Shown here: positions 25,680 to 33,575 of the stretch, one piece after another
Layout: every line of letters begins with the position of its first letter
Numbering within the stretch: position 1 is the stretch's first letter
Source of the DNA: Microbacterium sp. Root53
Lineage (GTDB): Bacteria; Actinomycetota; Actinomycetes; Actinomycetales; Microbacteriaceae
Reading direction: 5' to 3'
NCBI RefSeq assembly: GCF_001426925.1
Contig: NZ_LMFR01000023.1
Location: 63,420 to 127,419, forward strand
DNA length: 64,000 nucleotides
Made by a program: the position numbers and the translations under genes
The notes under the pieces: model-generated
Told to the model about the DNA's origin: nothing
The model's database searches: none
What the model saw: only the letters and a program-made list of their open reading frames with translations

Positions 25680-26567
25680 ATGTGGATCGCCCCGGATCTC
25701 GCCGAGACGGTCGCGGCCGTCGTCGACGAGGGCAGCCTCGAGGGCGCCGCCCGCGCCCTGCGCATCACGCCGTCGGCCGTGAGCCAGCGGCTGCGGACGC
25801 TCGAAGGACAGCTCGGTCGCGTCCTCGTGGTGCGGTCGAAGCCCGCGCGGGTCACGGAGGCGGGCGCGGTCGTGGTCCGTCTGGCGCGGCAGTACGCCCT
25901 GCTCGGCCACGACGCCGGCGTCGAGCTGGGGCTCGAGGGACCCGGGCGGATGCGGGTGCCGATCGCGGTCAACGCCGACTCCCTGGCGACCTGGTTCCTC
26001 CCGGCCCTTCAGGGCGTCCTGAGGACGCACGAGGTCGGCTTCGAACTGCATCGCGACGATCAGGACCGGACGGCCGCGCTGCTCGAGGCCGGCACCGTGA
26101 CCGCCGCCGTCACCTCCCAGCGGGCGCCTATCGGCGGATGCGTCGTGACGCCGCTCGGGGTCATGACCTACGACCCGGTCGCCTCGCCCGCGTACGTGGA
26201 GCGGTGGCTGCCCGCGGGCTCGACGCTCGACGCCCTGGCGTCCGCGCCCGTGGTCGAGTTCGATCGCGGCGACGACCTGCAGCGACGGTGGCTGCAGGAG
26301 CGCGGGGTCGACCCGTCGCGTCCGCCGCGGCACTACGTGCCCGCGTCGGACGACTACGCCACGGCGATCAAGCTCGGGTTCGGATGGGGGCTGCTGCCGC
26401 CGCTGCAGGCGCAGACCGCGCTGGAGGACGGCCGGCTCGTGCGCCTCGACGGTCCGACGATCACCGTGCCCCTGTACTGGCAGCAGTGGAACCTGCGCTC
26501 GCCGCTGCTGTCGGACATCCGGGACGCGGTGGTCGTCGGCGCGCGGGCCGCGCTCGCGCCCGCCTGA
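25680..26567 (+). CDS. LysR family regulator, LysG/ArgP type
   Basis: A 295-residue LysR regulator of the LysG/ArgP branch, which activates export genes in response to basic amino acids. N-terminal winged helix: TVAAVVDEGSLEGAARALRITPSAVSQRLRTLEGQLGRVL (in part AARALRITPSAVSQRLRTLE). The effector domain begins about residue 90 (VPIAVNADSLATWFLPAL), a sequence typical of ArgP. AAGGA lies upstream of ATG 25680. It is divergent from the LysE-type gene, which it presumably activates. Confidence 0.9.
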   Translation: MWIAPDLAETVAAVVDEGSLEGAARALRITPSAVSQRLRTLEGQLGRVLVVRSKPARVTEAGAVVVRLARQYALLGHDAGVELGLEGPGRMRVPIAVNADSLATWFLPALQGVLRTHEVGFELHRDDQDRTAALLEAGTVTAAVTSQRAPIGGCVVTPLGVMTYDPVASPAYVERWLPAGSTLDALASAPVVEFDRGDDLQRRWLQERGVDPSRPPRHYVPASDDYATAIKLGFGWGLLPPLQAQTALEDGRLVRLDGPTITVPLYWQQWNLRSPLLSDIRDAVVVGARAALAPA

Positions 26568-26576
26568 GCTCGGCGA

Positions 26577-27623
26577 TCAGCCGTCCGAGACCTGCAGCAC
26601 GAGCTTGCCTCGCGTGCGCCCCGTCTCGAGGTGGCGGTGCGCGTCGGCGGCGTCCTCGAGGTCGAACACGTCCTCGATGTACACCTGGATGGCGCCGGAG
26701 TCGAGGAGCCGGCCGATCGTGCTGAGCGCGACCCCGTCCGGCACGACCTTGAACCGCGTCGCGCGCACGCCCGCGTCCGCGGCCGCCTCCGCGTAGCCGG
26801 GCCATCCGCTCGACGGCACGACCACGAGCAGGCCGCCCGGGCGGAGCACCTGGAGCGAGCGCGTCACGGTGCTCTCGTCGCCCAGCAGCGCGATCACCAC
26901 GTCGACGTCGGTGGCGACCTCCTCGAACCGGGTCGTGGTGTGGTCGATCACGACGTGAGCGCCGAGCTCGCGGAGCCACGAGGCGTTGGCCGCGGACGCC
27001 GTCGCGCTCACATGAGCGCCGAAGTACGACGCGAACTGCACCGCGAAGTGGCCGACCCCGCCGGCGCCCGCGTGGATCAGGATGCGCTGGCCCTCGTGCG
27101 CGTGCGCCGTCTCGACGATGAGCTGCCAGGCGGTGAGCGCCGCCAGCGGCACGCCGGCGGCCTCGACGTGCGAGAGGGACGACGGCTTGCGGGCGAGGGA
27201 GGTCGAGGGCACCACCGCGTACTCCGCGTAGGCTCCCGCGGTGCGCGGCACGGCGGCCATCCCGAACACGGGTGTGCCGGGCGGGAGCGGGTGCGCCTCG
27301 AACGGGGACGCCACGACGACGCCGGATAGGTCGAAGCCGGGAACGACGGGGTATGAGGCGATCCCGGGGGTGACCCCGCCGCCCGCGCGCGTCTTCGCGT
27401 CGATCGGGTTCACGCCGGCGGCGACGACGCGGACGAGCACCTCGTCCATGACGGGGGAGGGGACGGGGATCGTGTCGACCCGCAGCGCGGAGGGATCGCC
27501 GGGCCCGTCGAACAGGACCGCGCGCATGTGCTCGGGCGGCGCCTCCACCGTCTCGGCGAGTGCGCCGCGCGGCGCGCGGGCGGTGGTGGTGCGTGCGGCG
27601 GAGCGCGGCGGCCGGAATCTCAT
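26577..27623 (-). CDS. NADPH:quinone oxidoreductase-like medium-chain dehydrogenase
   Basis: A zinc-free MDR enzyme of the quinone reductase branch that would reduce a quinone or enone with NADPH. Core starts at MRAVLFDGPGDPSALRVD; key motifs are AAGVNPIDAKTRAGG, VVPGFDLSGVV, the nucleotide site LIHAGAGGVGHFAVQFA and VVVIALLGDESTV. ATG 27623 has AGAGGGG upstream and adds a 32-residue R/A-rich extension; ATG 27527, at the domain boundary, is an alternative start giving 316 residues. It converges on the LysR gene. Substrate unknown. Confidence 0.8.
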   Translation of the reverse strand: MRFRPPRSAARTTTARAPRGALAETVEAPPEHMRAVLFDGPGDPSALRVDTIPVPSPVMDEVLVRVVAAGVNPIDAKTRAGGGVTPGIASYPVVPGFDLSGVVVASPFEAHPLPPGTPVFGMAAVPRTAGAYAEYAVVPSTSLARKPSSLSHVEAAGVPLAALTAWQLIVETAHAHEGQRILIHAGAGGVGHFAVQFASYFGAHVSATASAANASWLRELGAHVVIDHTTTRFEEVATDVDVVIALLGDESTVTRSLQVLRPGGLLVVVPSSGWPGYAEAAADAGVRATRFKVVPDGVALSTIGRLLDSGAIQVYIEDVFDLEDAADAHRHLETGRTRGKLVLQVSDG

Positions 27624-27742
27624 CGTTTCCCCTCTTCCGAGCGTCGGGGGGATCGCGCGCCGTCGCGGATCCCGTGCCCACAGTCAATCCGGCCTTCGTC
27701 ACGCCGGTGTTTCCTGGGTGCTACGGGATGCGACGGGGTCCG

Positions 27743-28243
27743 TCAGGCGTCTGCGGCTCCGTCTCGGTCCGGCACCTCGTCGTGGCTCAGCGCGTGCAGC
27801 AGGGCGGCGAGCCGCCGCACGTCGGCGAGGTCCCAGTGCTCGAGCGCACGGGACAGCCCGGGCTCCTCGGGCGCGCGCGCCTGCTCGAGACGGCCGCGAC
27901 CGAGATCGGTCGCCTCGAGCAGGTGCGCGCGGCGGTCAGCCGGATCCGGCGTGCGCGCCACGAGCCCGAGGTCCTCCAGCTCACGCACCGTTCGGCTGAG
28001 CTGACCCTTGTCGATCATCAGGCGCTCGGCGATGGCCGACGCCGTGATGGGGCCGGTGTCGGCGATGGCCGTGAACACCTTGTAGGCACCCGGGAGCATT
28101 CCCGGGCTCACGCGCTCGGCGCGGCGTGAGATCAGCCGCCGGACGTGGGCCATGAGCTCCGAGAACTCGAGCTCGACGGAGCGCACCGCGCTCGCGCGCT
28201 CCGACGGGTCCTCCGTCGCGCGGTCGTGCCTCCCGGCGTTCAT
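27743..28243 (-). CDS. MarR family regulator of the adjacent DHA2 pump
   Basis: A 166-residue MarR regulator: central winged helix ITASAIAERLMIDKGQLSRTVRELEDLGLVARTPDPADRRAHLLEATDLG (in part SAIAERLMIDKGQLSRTV and DPADRRAHLLEATDLG). Its ATG overlaps the end of the DHA2 exporter gene by 4 bases, so pump and regulator form one operon with the pump first. The operators likely recognised are the two 16-base dyads at 29999-30043 over the operon promoter, giving autoregulation. The 120 bases between this gene and the next (27624-27742) show nothing notable. Confidence 0.88.
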   Translation of the reverse strand: MNAGRHDRATEDPSERASAVRSVELEFSELMAHVRRLISRRAERVSPGMLPGAYKVFTAIADTGPITASAIAERLMIDKGQLSRTVRELEDLGLVARTPDPADRRAHLLEATDLGRGRLEQARAPEEPGLSRALEHWDLADVRRLAALLHALSHDEVPDRDGAADA

Positions 28244-29943
28244 GACCGCCGCCCGCCGCGGGGAGCGTCCGCGTCCTGAGTGGCCCGGCTCTGATCATCC
28301 GTCACCGGGATGGCGCCGGTCGCCAGCGGGACTCCCGCCTGGGCGAGCGCATCGTCGACGATCTCCTCGCCGATCCCCGCTGCGGCCTGCTCGCGCATCC
28401 GCTCCGCGTTGTTCTTGCGACCGAGCGGGATGTTGGGCAGGAACACGATGCAGAGGATGCTGAGCACGCCGAGGGGGACGCCGACCAGGAACGCATGGGC
28501 GATCGACGTGGCCGCGACCTGCTCGACGATGACGCGCACCGGCTCGGGGAGGTCGCGCGCGACCGGCATGGTGCCCGACCGGAACTGCTCGGCGACCTCG
28601 GCGCCCCGTGCGCCGAGCCCCGCGATCGCGGTCATCAGCTCATCCCGGCGCTGGGCCAGCAGGTCGGTCATGGTGGATGCCAGGACCGACCCGATCACCG
28701 CGACGCCGGCGGTGCCGCCGATCGTGCGGAAGAAGTTGACCCCCGAGCTCGCGACGCCCATCTCCTGGGAGCGGGCGGTGTTCTGGACGACCAGCACGAG
28801 GTTCTGCATGGTCATGCCCATCCCGGCGCCGAGCAGGAACATGTAGAGGCCGACCAGTGCCAGATGGGTGTCGGCCGTCAGGGTGGCCAGCAGGCCGTTG
28901 CCGATCGTCATGACGACGGCGCCGATCACGAGGTAGCGCTTCCACGCGCCGAAGCGGGTCACGAGCTGGCCCACGACCGTCGAGCAGATCAGCATGCCGG
29001 CGGCCATCGGGATGGTCATCAGCCCCGCGCCGGTCGGGTCGAAGCCGCGCGCCATCTGGAAGTACTGGCCCAGGTACACCGCCGTGCCGAACATCGCGAC
29101 GCCGATCGAGATGGATGCCAGCACCGCCAGCGTGAACGTGCGGTTGCGGAAGAGGCTCAGGGGCACGAGAGGCTCCGCGGCACGGGTCTCCACCCAGATG
29201 AACAGCGCCGTCGCGACGATCGCGCCGCCCACCATGACGTACGTCTCGGTGCTCAGCCAGCCGTAGTCCTTGACGTTCGTCACCCAGATGAGCAGCAGGC
29301 TGGAGGCGACCGAGAGCAGCACGATGCCGAGGTAGTCGATGCGGACGCGGCGGTTGGCGCGCGGCGCCAGCGTGAGCGTCTTCACGATCACCGCGAAGGC
29401 GATGAGGCCCAGCGGGATGCCGACGAAGAAGTTCCAGTGCCAGCCGACCGTGTCGGTGAGCACGCCGCCGATGATCGGGCCGCCGACCGTGGAGACGCCC
29501 ATCACGACGCCGAACAGTCCCATGTACTTGCCGCGCTCGCGCGGGCTGATGATGTCGGCCATGATGACCTGGCTCAGCGCGGCGACGCCGCCGGCGCCGA
29601 CGCCCTGGAAGGCGCGCGCTGCGATGAGCATCCCGGGGCTCTGGGCGAAGCCCGCCACGGCGCTCGCCGCGAGGAACAGTGTGAGCGCGACGAGGACGAG
29701 GACCTTGCGGTTCGTGAGATCCGCGAGCTTGCCCCAGATGGGCGTCGAGATCGCGGTCGTGAGCAGCGATGCGGTGACCACCCACGTGTAGTCGGTCTGC
29801 GTCCCGCCCAGGTCGGGGACGATGATCGGCAGCGAGGTGCCGACGATGGTGTTGGCCATCATCGACGCGAACATCGCCAGCAGGAGGCCGGAGATGGCCT
29901 CGAGGACCTGGCGATGGGACATGCGGGTGGATGCGTCGGTCAT
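28240..29943 (-). CDS. DHA2 family MFS multidrug exporter (EmrB/QacA type)
   Basis: A 567-residue 14-segment proton antiporter for drugs or dyes. Visible motifs: LAMFASMMANTIVGTSLPIIVPDLG (in part FASMMANTIVGTSLP) in segment 1, WGKLADLTNRKVLVL after segment 2 (motif A), and ARAFQGVGAGGVAALSQVIMAD (in part QGVGAGGVAALSQVI, motif C region). The hydrophilic C-terminus from about 520 is cytoplasmic. It is the first gene of a two-gene operon with a MarR regulator. The promoter TTGCGA-N18-TATAGT lies within the paired operators at 29999-30043. Confidence 0.9.
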   Translation of the reverse strand: MTDASTRMSHRQVLEAISGLLLAMFASMMANTIVGTSLPIIVPDLGGTQTDYTWVVTASLLTTAISTPIWGKLADLTNRKVLVLVALTLFLAASAVAGFAQSPGMLIAARAFQGVGAGGVAALSQVIMADIISPRERGKYMGLFGVVMGVSTVGGPIIGGVLTDTVGWHWNFFVGIPLGLIAFAVIVKTLTLAPRANRRVRIDYLGIVLLSVASSLLLIWVTNVKDYGWLSTETYVMVGGAIVATALFIWVETRAAEPLVPLSLFRNRTFTLAVLASISIGVAMFGTAVYLGQYFQMARGFDPTGAGLMTIPMAAGMLICSTVVGQLVTRFGAWKRYLVIGAVVMTIGNGLLATLTADTHLALVGLYMFLLGAGMGMTMQNLVLVVQNTARSQEMGVASSGVNFFRTIGGTAGVAVIGSVLASTMTDLLAQRRDELMTAIAGLGARGAEVAEQFRSGTMPVARDLPEPVRVIVEQVAATSIAHAFLVGVPLGVLSILCIVFLPNIPLGRKNNAERMREQAAAGIGEEIVDDALAQAGVPLATGAIPVTDDQSRATQDADAPRGGRRS

Positions 29944-29998
29944 GCGACCCTTTCCTGCGATTCCAACGGAGAGGCGCGGCGACGTCGGCGCGCAGAAA

Positions 29999-30043
29999 GT
30001 TGCGAGGGGTCAACTATAGGCGTGTTCGTTGACTTTTCGCAAC
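29999..30043 (-). promoter_or_regulatory. Promoter of the DHA2-marR operon embedded in a double MarR operator
   Basis: Minus-strand -35 TTGCGA (30042-30037) and -10 TATAGT (30018-30013), 18 bases apart. Two 16-base sites, GTTGCGAGGGGTCAAC (29999-30014) and GTTGACTTTTCGCAAC (30028-30043), are inverted copies of one another. Each also has GTTG-N8-CAAC dyad symmetry. Centres are 29 bases apart. One covers the -35, the other the -10. Strong sequence evidence; binding by the operon's own MarR is inferred. Confidence 0.75.
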
Positions 30044-30105
30044 CATTCGGTCTGCGGGCTCCAGGTCGCTCGGCGTTGCGGTCGAGGGGTGTCGCTGGGC
30101 GGGGT

Positions 30106-30111
30106 TAGGGT
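30106..30111 (+). promoter_or_regulatory. -10 box for leaderless YqaJ-type nuclease transcript
   Basis: TAGGGT, 6 bases, GTG 30118, with no ribosome-binding site. Confidence 0.6.
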
Positions 30112-30117
30112 CGTCGG

Positions 30118-30807
30118 GTGACACCCGAACTGCAGGCCCGGATCCTCGCGGACTCCCGCGACCGGGTGGGGTGGCTGCGCGCGCGTTCGCGTGGCATCAC
30201 GGCGACGGATGTCGCGATGCTCACGGCGAGCGAGGTCTCCATCAAGCGCGCGGCGGACCAGAAGCTGATGGGTTCGCGCTTCTCGGGCAATGCGTACACC
30301 GACCACGGGCGGCGCCGCGAGCCCGAGATCGCCGCGTGGATCGCGGCCACCCACGGCATCCAGCCCTCGAGCGCGCTGTTCCATGCGGTGGTCGAGAAGC
30401 GGCACCTGGCGACCCCGGACGGCATCGGCGTCGACGGGCAGGGTCGCGTCTCGCTCGCCGAGATCAAGACCACGAACAAGTCGTGGCGCTCCATCCCGCG
30501 CAGCTATCTGCGCCAGGTCTGGTGGCAGCAGCACGTGCTGGGCGCGGAGCGGACCCTCTTCGTCTGGGAGGAGCACCGCGACTTCCAGCCGCTGCACGAC
30601 GAGCCGCGCTGCACCTGGATCGACCGTGACGACCGCGAGATCGCGCAGCTCGTGCGCCTCGCCACGCGCCTGATCGACGAGCTCTACCAGCGCACCACGG
30701 GACGCCGGGTCACGCCGGCGCCGCTCGACGGCCCGGCCGCGCCGCCGTCGAACCGCGAGGCGCTCCGCGAGCGCGACATGTTCCGCGCCCTCGCCCTCTC
30801 CGACTGA
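30118..30807 (+). CDS. YqaJ-type viral recombinase/exonuclease domain protein
   Basis: A 229-residue PD-(D/E)XK nuclease of the YqaJ/lambda-exonuclease type. Motifs in order: ARSRGITATDVAMLTASE (N-terminal family motif), GRRREPEIAAWIA (acidic residue), ATPDGIGVDGQGRVSLAEIKTTNKSW (in part TPDGIGVD and LAEIKTTNKSW: the D and E-x-K active site), and RQVWWQQHVLGAERTLFVW (in part QVWWQQHVLGA). Phage versions degrade DNA ends for recombination. Here there is no phage neighbour and no annealing partner, and the gene stands alone between a drug pump and the rplJ operon. It is likely a chromosomal housekeeping or repair variant. Confidence 0.8.
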   Translation: MTPELQARILADSRDRVGWLRARSRGITATDVAMLTASEVSIKRAADQKLMGSRFSGNAYTDHGRRREPEIAAWIAATHGIQPSSALFHAVVEKRHLATPDGIGVDGQGRVSLAEIKTTNKSWRSIPRSYLRQVWWQQHVLGAERTLFVWEEHRDFQPLHDEPRCTWIDRDDREIAQLVRLATRLIDELYQRTTGRRVTPAPLDGPAAPPSNREALRERDMFRALALSD

Positions 30808-30858
30808 CCCGAGTGCGGCAGGCGCCGGGCGGCGTCGGGAGCGGTGCGTGCGGTGTGG

Positions 30859-31078
30859 TAGCCTTGGGGAAGCCGAAGACCGCCGGTCATCGTGATGCGC
30901 GCAAGCGCGGAGCGATCGAAGCACTGCTATGCAGGGGCCCGCGCAGGTGTCACGAACGATACATCCGGATTCCGGATCCACGCTCCGTGCGCTTGCGCCG
31001 GAGCGTTTCTGCGTTTCGGGGCGGGCTCGGTCGGTTCCCCACCACCGTGGGGCACCTCGTTCACATCAAGGAGTGGCC
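30859..31078 (+). promoter_or_regulatory. Promoter and L10 leader upstream of rplJ-rplL
   Basis: A TAGCCT -10 box (30859-30864) starts a leader of about 208 bases containing no gene. Its start GAAGCCGAAGACCGCCGGTC and the following GC-rich hairpins (for example around 30936-30946, GGGGCCCGCGC) match the actinobacterial L10 leader, to which the L10-L12 complex binds to repress rplJL. A ribosome-binding site AAGGAG lies just before rplJ. Recognition is from memory of the motif; a covariance-model search would settle it. Confidence 0.65.
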
Positions 31079-31594
31079 ATGGCGCAGAAGGAAGCATCGG
31101 TCGCCGAGCTCACGAAGTCTTTCGAGAACTCGAGCGCCGTCCTGCTGACCGAGTACCGCGGTCTGACGGTTGCCCAGCTCAAGGAGCTGCGCAACAGCAT
31201 CCGTCAGGACGCGGAGTTCGCCGTGGTGAAGAACACGCTGACCAAGATCGCCGCGAACAACGTGGGGATCTCGGCGCTGGACGACGAGCTCAAGGGCCCG
31301 TCCGCCATCGCCTTCGTGCACGGTGACCCTGTCGCCGTCGCCAAGGGTCTGCGCGCCTTCGCCAAGGCACACCCTCTTCTGGTGATCAAGGGCGGCTACT
31401 TCGATGGCAAGCCCCTGACCGCCGAGGAGGTCGGCAAGCTCGCCGACCTCGAGAGCCGTGAGGTTCTGCTCGCCAAGACGGCGGGCCTCCTCAAGGCCTC
31501 GATGGCGAAGGCTGCCGCCCTCTTCCAGGCACCGCTCTCGAAGACCGTGCGCACGGTCGAGGCGCTGCGTGAGAAGCAGGAGACCGCGGCCTGA
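31079..31594 (+). CDS. rplJ: Ribosomal protein L10
   Basis: L10 is the base of the ribosomal stalk, binding 23S rRNA and dimers of L7/L12. The 171-residue protein shows VLLTEYRGLTVAQLKELRNSIR (in part TEYRGLTVAQLKELR), FAVVKNTLTKIAA and, at the C-terminus, an alpha-helical stalk segment with repeated hydrophobic heptads (AALFQAPLSKTVRTVEALREK) that holds L12. AAGGAG precedes ATG 31079. A long leader upstream suggests feedback by L10. Confidence 0.98.
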   Translation: MAQKEASVAELTKSFENSSAVLLTEYRGLTVAQLKELRNSIRQDAEFAVVKNTLTKIAANNVGISALDDELKGPSAIAFVHGDPVAVAKGLRAFAKAHPLLVIKGGYFDGKPLTAEEVGKLADLESREVLLAKTAGLLKASMAKAAALFQAPLSKTVRTVEALREKQETAA

Positions 31595-31645
31595 CAGGCC
31601 GTGCGATAAGCACCCCCGAAACCCCGAATAACTAGGAGATACATC

Positions 31646-32032
31646 ATGGCGAAGCTCAGCACCGAGGAGCTGCTCGACGCGTTCAAGGAGCTCACGCTCA
31701 TCGAGCTCAGCGAGTTCGTGAAGGCCTTCGAGGAGACCTTCGACGTCACCGCCGCCGCGCCCGTCGCGGTTGCCGCCGCGGGCCCCGCCGGGGGCGCCCC
31801 CGCCGAGGAGGCCGAGGAGAAGGACTCGTTCGACGTGGTCCTCGAGGCCGCCGGTGACAAGAAGATCCAGGTCATCAAGGTCGTCCGCGAGCTCACCTCG
31901 CTCGGCCTCGGCGAGGCGAAGGCCGTCGTCGACGGCGCCCCCAAGGCTGTCATCGAGGGCGCGAACAAGGAGACCGCCGAGAAGGCGAAGGCCGCCCTCG
32001 AGGAGGCCGGCGCGACGGTCACCCTCAAGTAA
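31646..32032 (+). CDS. rplL: Ribosomal protein L7/L12
   Basis: The multicopy stalk protein that recruits translation factors. 128 residues: N-terminal dimerisation helices ([26 protein letters not shown], in part [13 protein letters not shown]), an alanine-rich hinge ([15 protein letters not shown]), and the globular C-domain with [27 protein letters not shown] (in part [17 protein letters not shown]). AGGAGAT precedes ATG 31646, 51 bases after rplJ. Ends at a perfect terminator hairpin. Confidence 0.98.
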   Translation: MAKLSTEELLDAFKELTLIELSEFVKAFEETFDVTAAAPVAVAAAGPAGGAPAEEAEEKDSFDVVLEAAGDKKIQVIKVVRELTSLGLGEAKAVVDGAPKAVIEGANKETAEKAKAALEEAGATVTLK

Positions 32033-32054
32033 TCCGCTTCGGATCCACTTCTTC

Positions 32055-32082
32055 GAAGGCCCCGGGATGTCCCGGGGCCTTC
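32055..32082 (+). terminator. Terminator after rplL
   Basis: A perfect 12-bp stem GAAGGCCCCGGG / CCCGGGGCCTTC with an ATGT loop, followed by GTCGTGT, 22 bases after the rplL stop. Confidence 0.85.
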
Positions 32083-32157
32083 GTCGTGTCCCGGCGCCGG
32101 TGCGACGGCGCTTTCGGTATATCCGCCACGGTTATGTATCGGTTGTCGCGTGGGACG

Positions 32158-32186
32158 TTGTGCTCCCCGGACGGTGCTCCTAGTTT
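32158..32186 (+). promoter_or_regulatory. Promoter of the sugar-type ABC importer operon
   Basis: TTGTGC (32158-32163), 17 bases, TAGTTT (32181-32186), about 48 bases before the ATG of the binding protein. No clear operator dyad was found in 32083-32234. Confidence 0.55.
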
Positions 32187-32234
32187 TGGGGGTCTACGGT
32201 CCGTTTGATCGTGACAACACGACGGGAGCAGACG

Positions 32235-33569
32235 ATGTTTACTGCAGTTCGAAAGAGGGCGATCCTCTCCACCGCGGGGATCGGATTCACCGCGCTCACG
32301 CTGGCCGCCTGCACGAGCGGCCCGGGTGTCTCCAACGGCGGCGGCGGTGGGGGCGGCGACGGCGAGAGCGCCGAGGTCACCGTCTACGGCACGATCGTGG
32401 ATGCCGAGGCCGAGCTCCTCGAGCAGTCCTGGGCGGACTGGGAGGAGGAGAACGGCATCGACATCGTCTACGAGGGCTCGCAGGAGTTCGAGGCGCAGAT
32501 CGCCGTGCGCGCGCAGGGCGGCAACCCGCCGGACCTGGCGATCTTCCCGCAGCCGGGCCTCCTGGCCGACATGGCCAGCCGCGGCTACCTGCTCGAGGCG
32601 CCCGAGGGCGTCGTCTCCAACCTCCGCGAGCACTGGGCCGAGGACTGGGAGGGCTACGCGTCCTTCGACGGCACGGTCTACGGCGCGCCGCTGATGGCCA
32701 ACGTGAAGGGCTGGATCTGGTACCAGCCGGCGTTCTTCGAGGAGAACGGCTACGAGGTCCCGACCGACTGGCAGGGTCTTCTCGACCTGACCCAGCAGAT
32801 GGTCGACGACCACGGTCAGCCGCCGTGGTGCGCCGGCTTCGGCTCGGACGCCGCGACCGGATGGCCCGGCACCGACTGGATCGAGGACCTCGTCCTGCGC
32901 CAGGCCGGACCGGACGTGTACGACCAGTGGGTCGCGCACGAGGTGCCCTTCACCGACCCGCAGATCCAGGCCGCGTTCGACGAGACGGCGAAGATCCTGC
33001 TCAACCCGGAGTACGTCAACGCGGGCTTCGGCGACGTCTCCTCGATCGGCTCCACGCCGTTCGGCGACGTGGCGAACGCGCTCGTGTCGGGTGACTGCAA
33101 GCTGACGCACCAGGCGTCGTTCCTCGACGGCTTCATCGTGGACGCCGGCGGCGAGGTGGGCGAGGACGGCGACGTCTGGGCCTTCATGCTGCCGCCGTTC
33201 GAGTCGGGTGCCGAGGGCGAGGTCGTCACCGGTGGCGGCGAGATCGTCGGCGCGTTCAGCGACGACGAGGCGACCGTCAAGGTGCAGGAGTACCTGTCGA
33301 GCCCCGAGTGGGCCAACTCGCGCGTCTCGCTCGGCGGCGTGATCAGCGCCAACAAGGGCCTCGACCCCGCCAACGCGCAGAGCGCCATCCTGCAGGCGGC
33401 GATCGAGATCCTGCAGAACGAGGAGACCACGTTCCGCTTCGACGGCTCCGACCTGATGCCTTCGGCCGTGGGTGCGGGCTCGTTCTGGCAGGGCATGCGC
33501 GACTGGGTGAACGGCACGCCCACGGATCAGGTGCTCGAGCAGATCGAGTCGGGCTGGCCGGCTGAATAG
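32235..33569 (+). CDS. ABC transporter substrate-binding lipoprotein, carbohydrate type
   Basis: A 444-residue solute-binding lipoprotein of the carbohydrate uptake class (SBP_bac_1). ATG 32235 is preceded by GGGAG and opens a signal peptide, with basic MFTAVRKR, hydrophobic ILSTAGIGFTALTLA, lipobox LAAC. A glycine-rich tether (GGGGGGGDGE) follows, then the binding fold with VTVYGTIVDAEAELLEQSWADWEEENG (in part VTVYGTIVDAEAELL) and GGNPPDLAIFPQPGLLADMA (in part NPPDLAIFPQPGLL). Two MalF/MalG-type permeases follow 6 bases downstream. The sugar is unknown. Confidence 0.9.
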   Translation: MFTAVRKRAILSTAGIGFTALTLAACTSGPGVSNGGGGGGGDGESAEVTVYGTIVDAEAELLEQSWADWEEENGIDIVYEGSQEFEAQIAVRAQGGNPPDLAIFPQPGLLADMASRGYLLEAPEGVVSNLREHWAEDWEGYASFDGTVYGAPLMANVKGWIWYQPAFFEENGYEVPTDWQGLLDLTQQMVDDHGQPPWCAGFGSDAATGWPGTDWIEDLVLRQAGPDVYDQWVAHEVPFTDPQIQAAFDETAKILLNPEYVNAGFGDVSSIGSTPFGDVANALVSGDCKLTHQASFLDGFIVDAGGEVGEDGDVWAFMLPPFESGAEGEVVTGGGEIVGAFSDDEATVKVQEYLSSPEWANSRVSLGGVISANKGLDPANAQSAILQAAIEILQNEETTFRFDGSDLMPSAVGAGSFWQGMRDWVNGTPTDQVLEQIESGWPAE

Positions 33570-33575
33570 CCCGAC

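Noticed and set aside
30118..30807. Prophage remnant suggested by the YqaJ-type gene
   Set aside because: No integrase, annealing protein, terminase or attachment-site duplication nearby; flanks are housekeeping genes.
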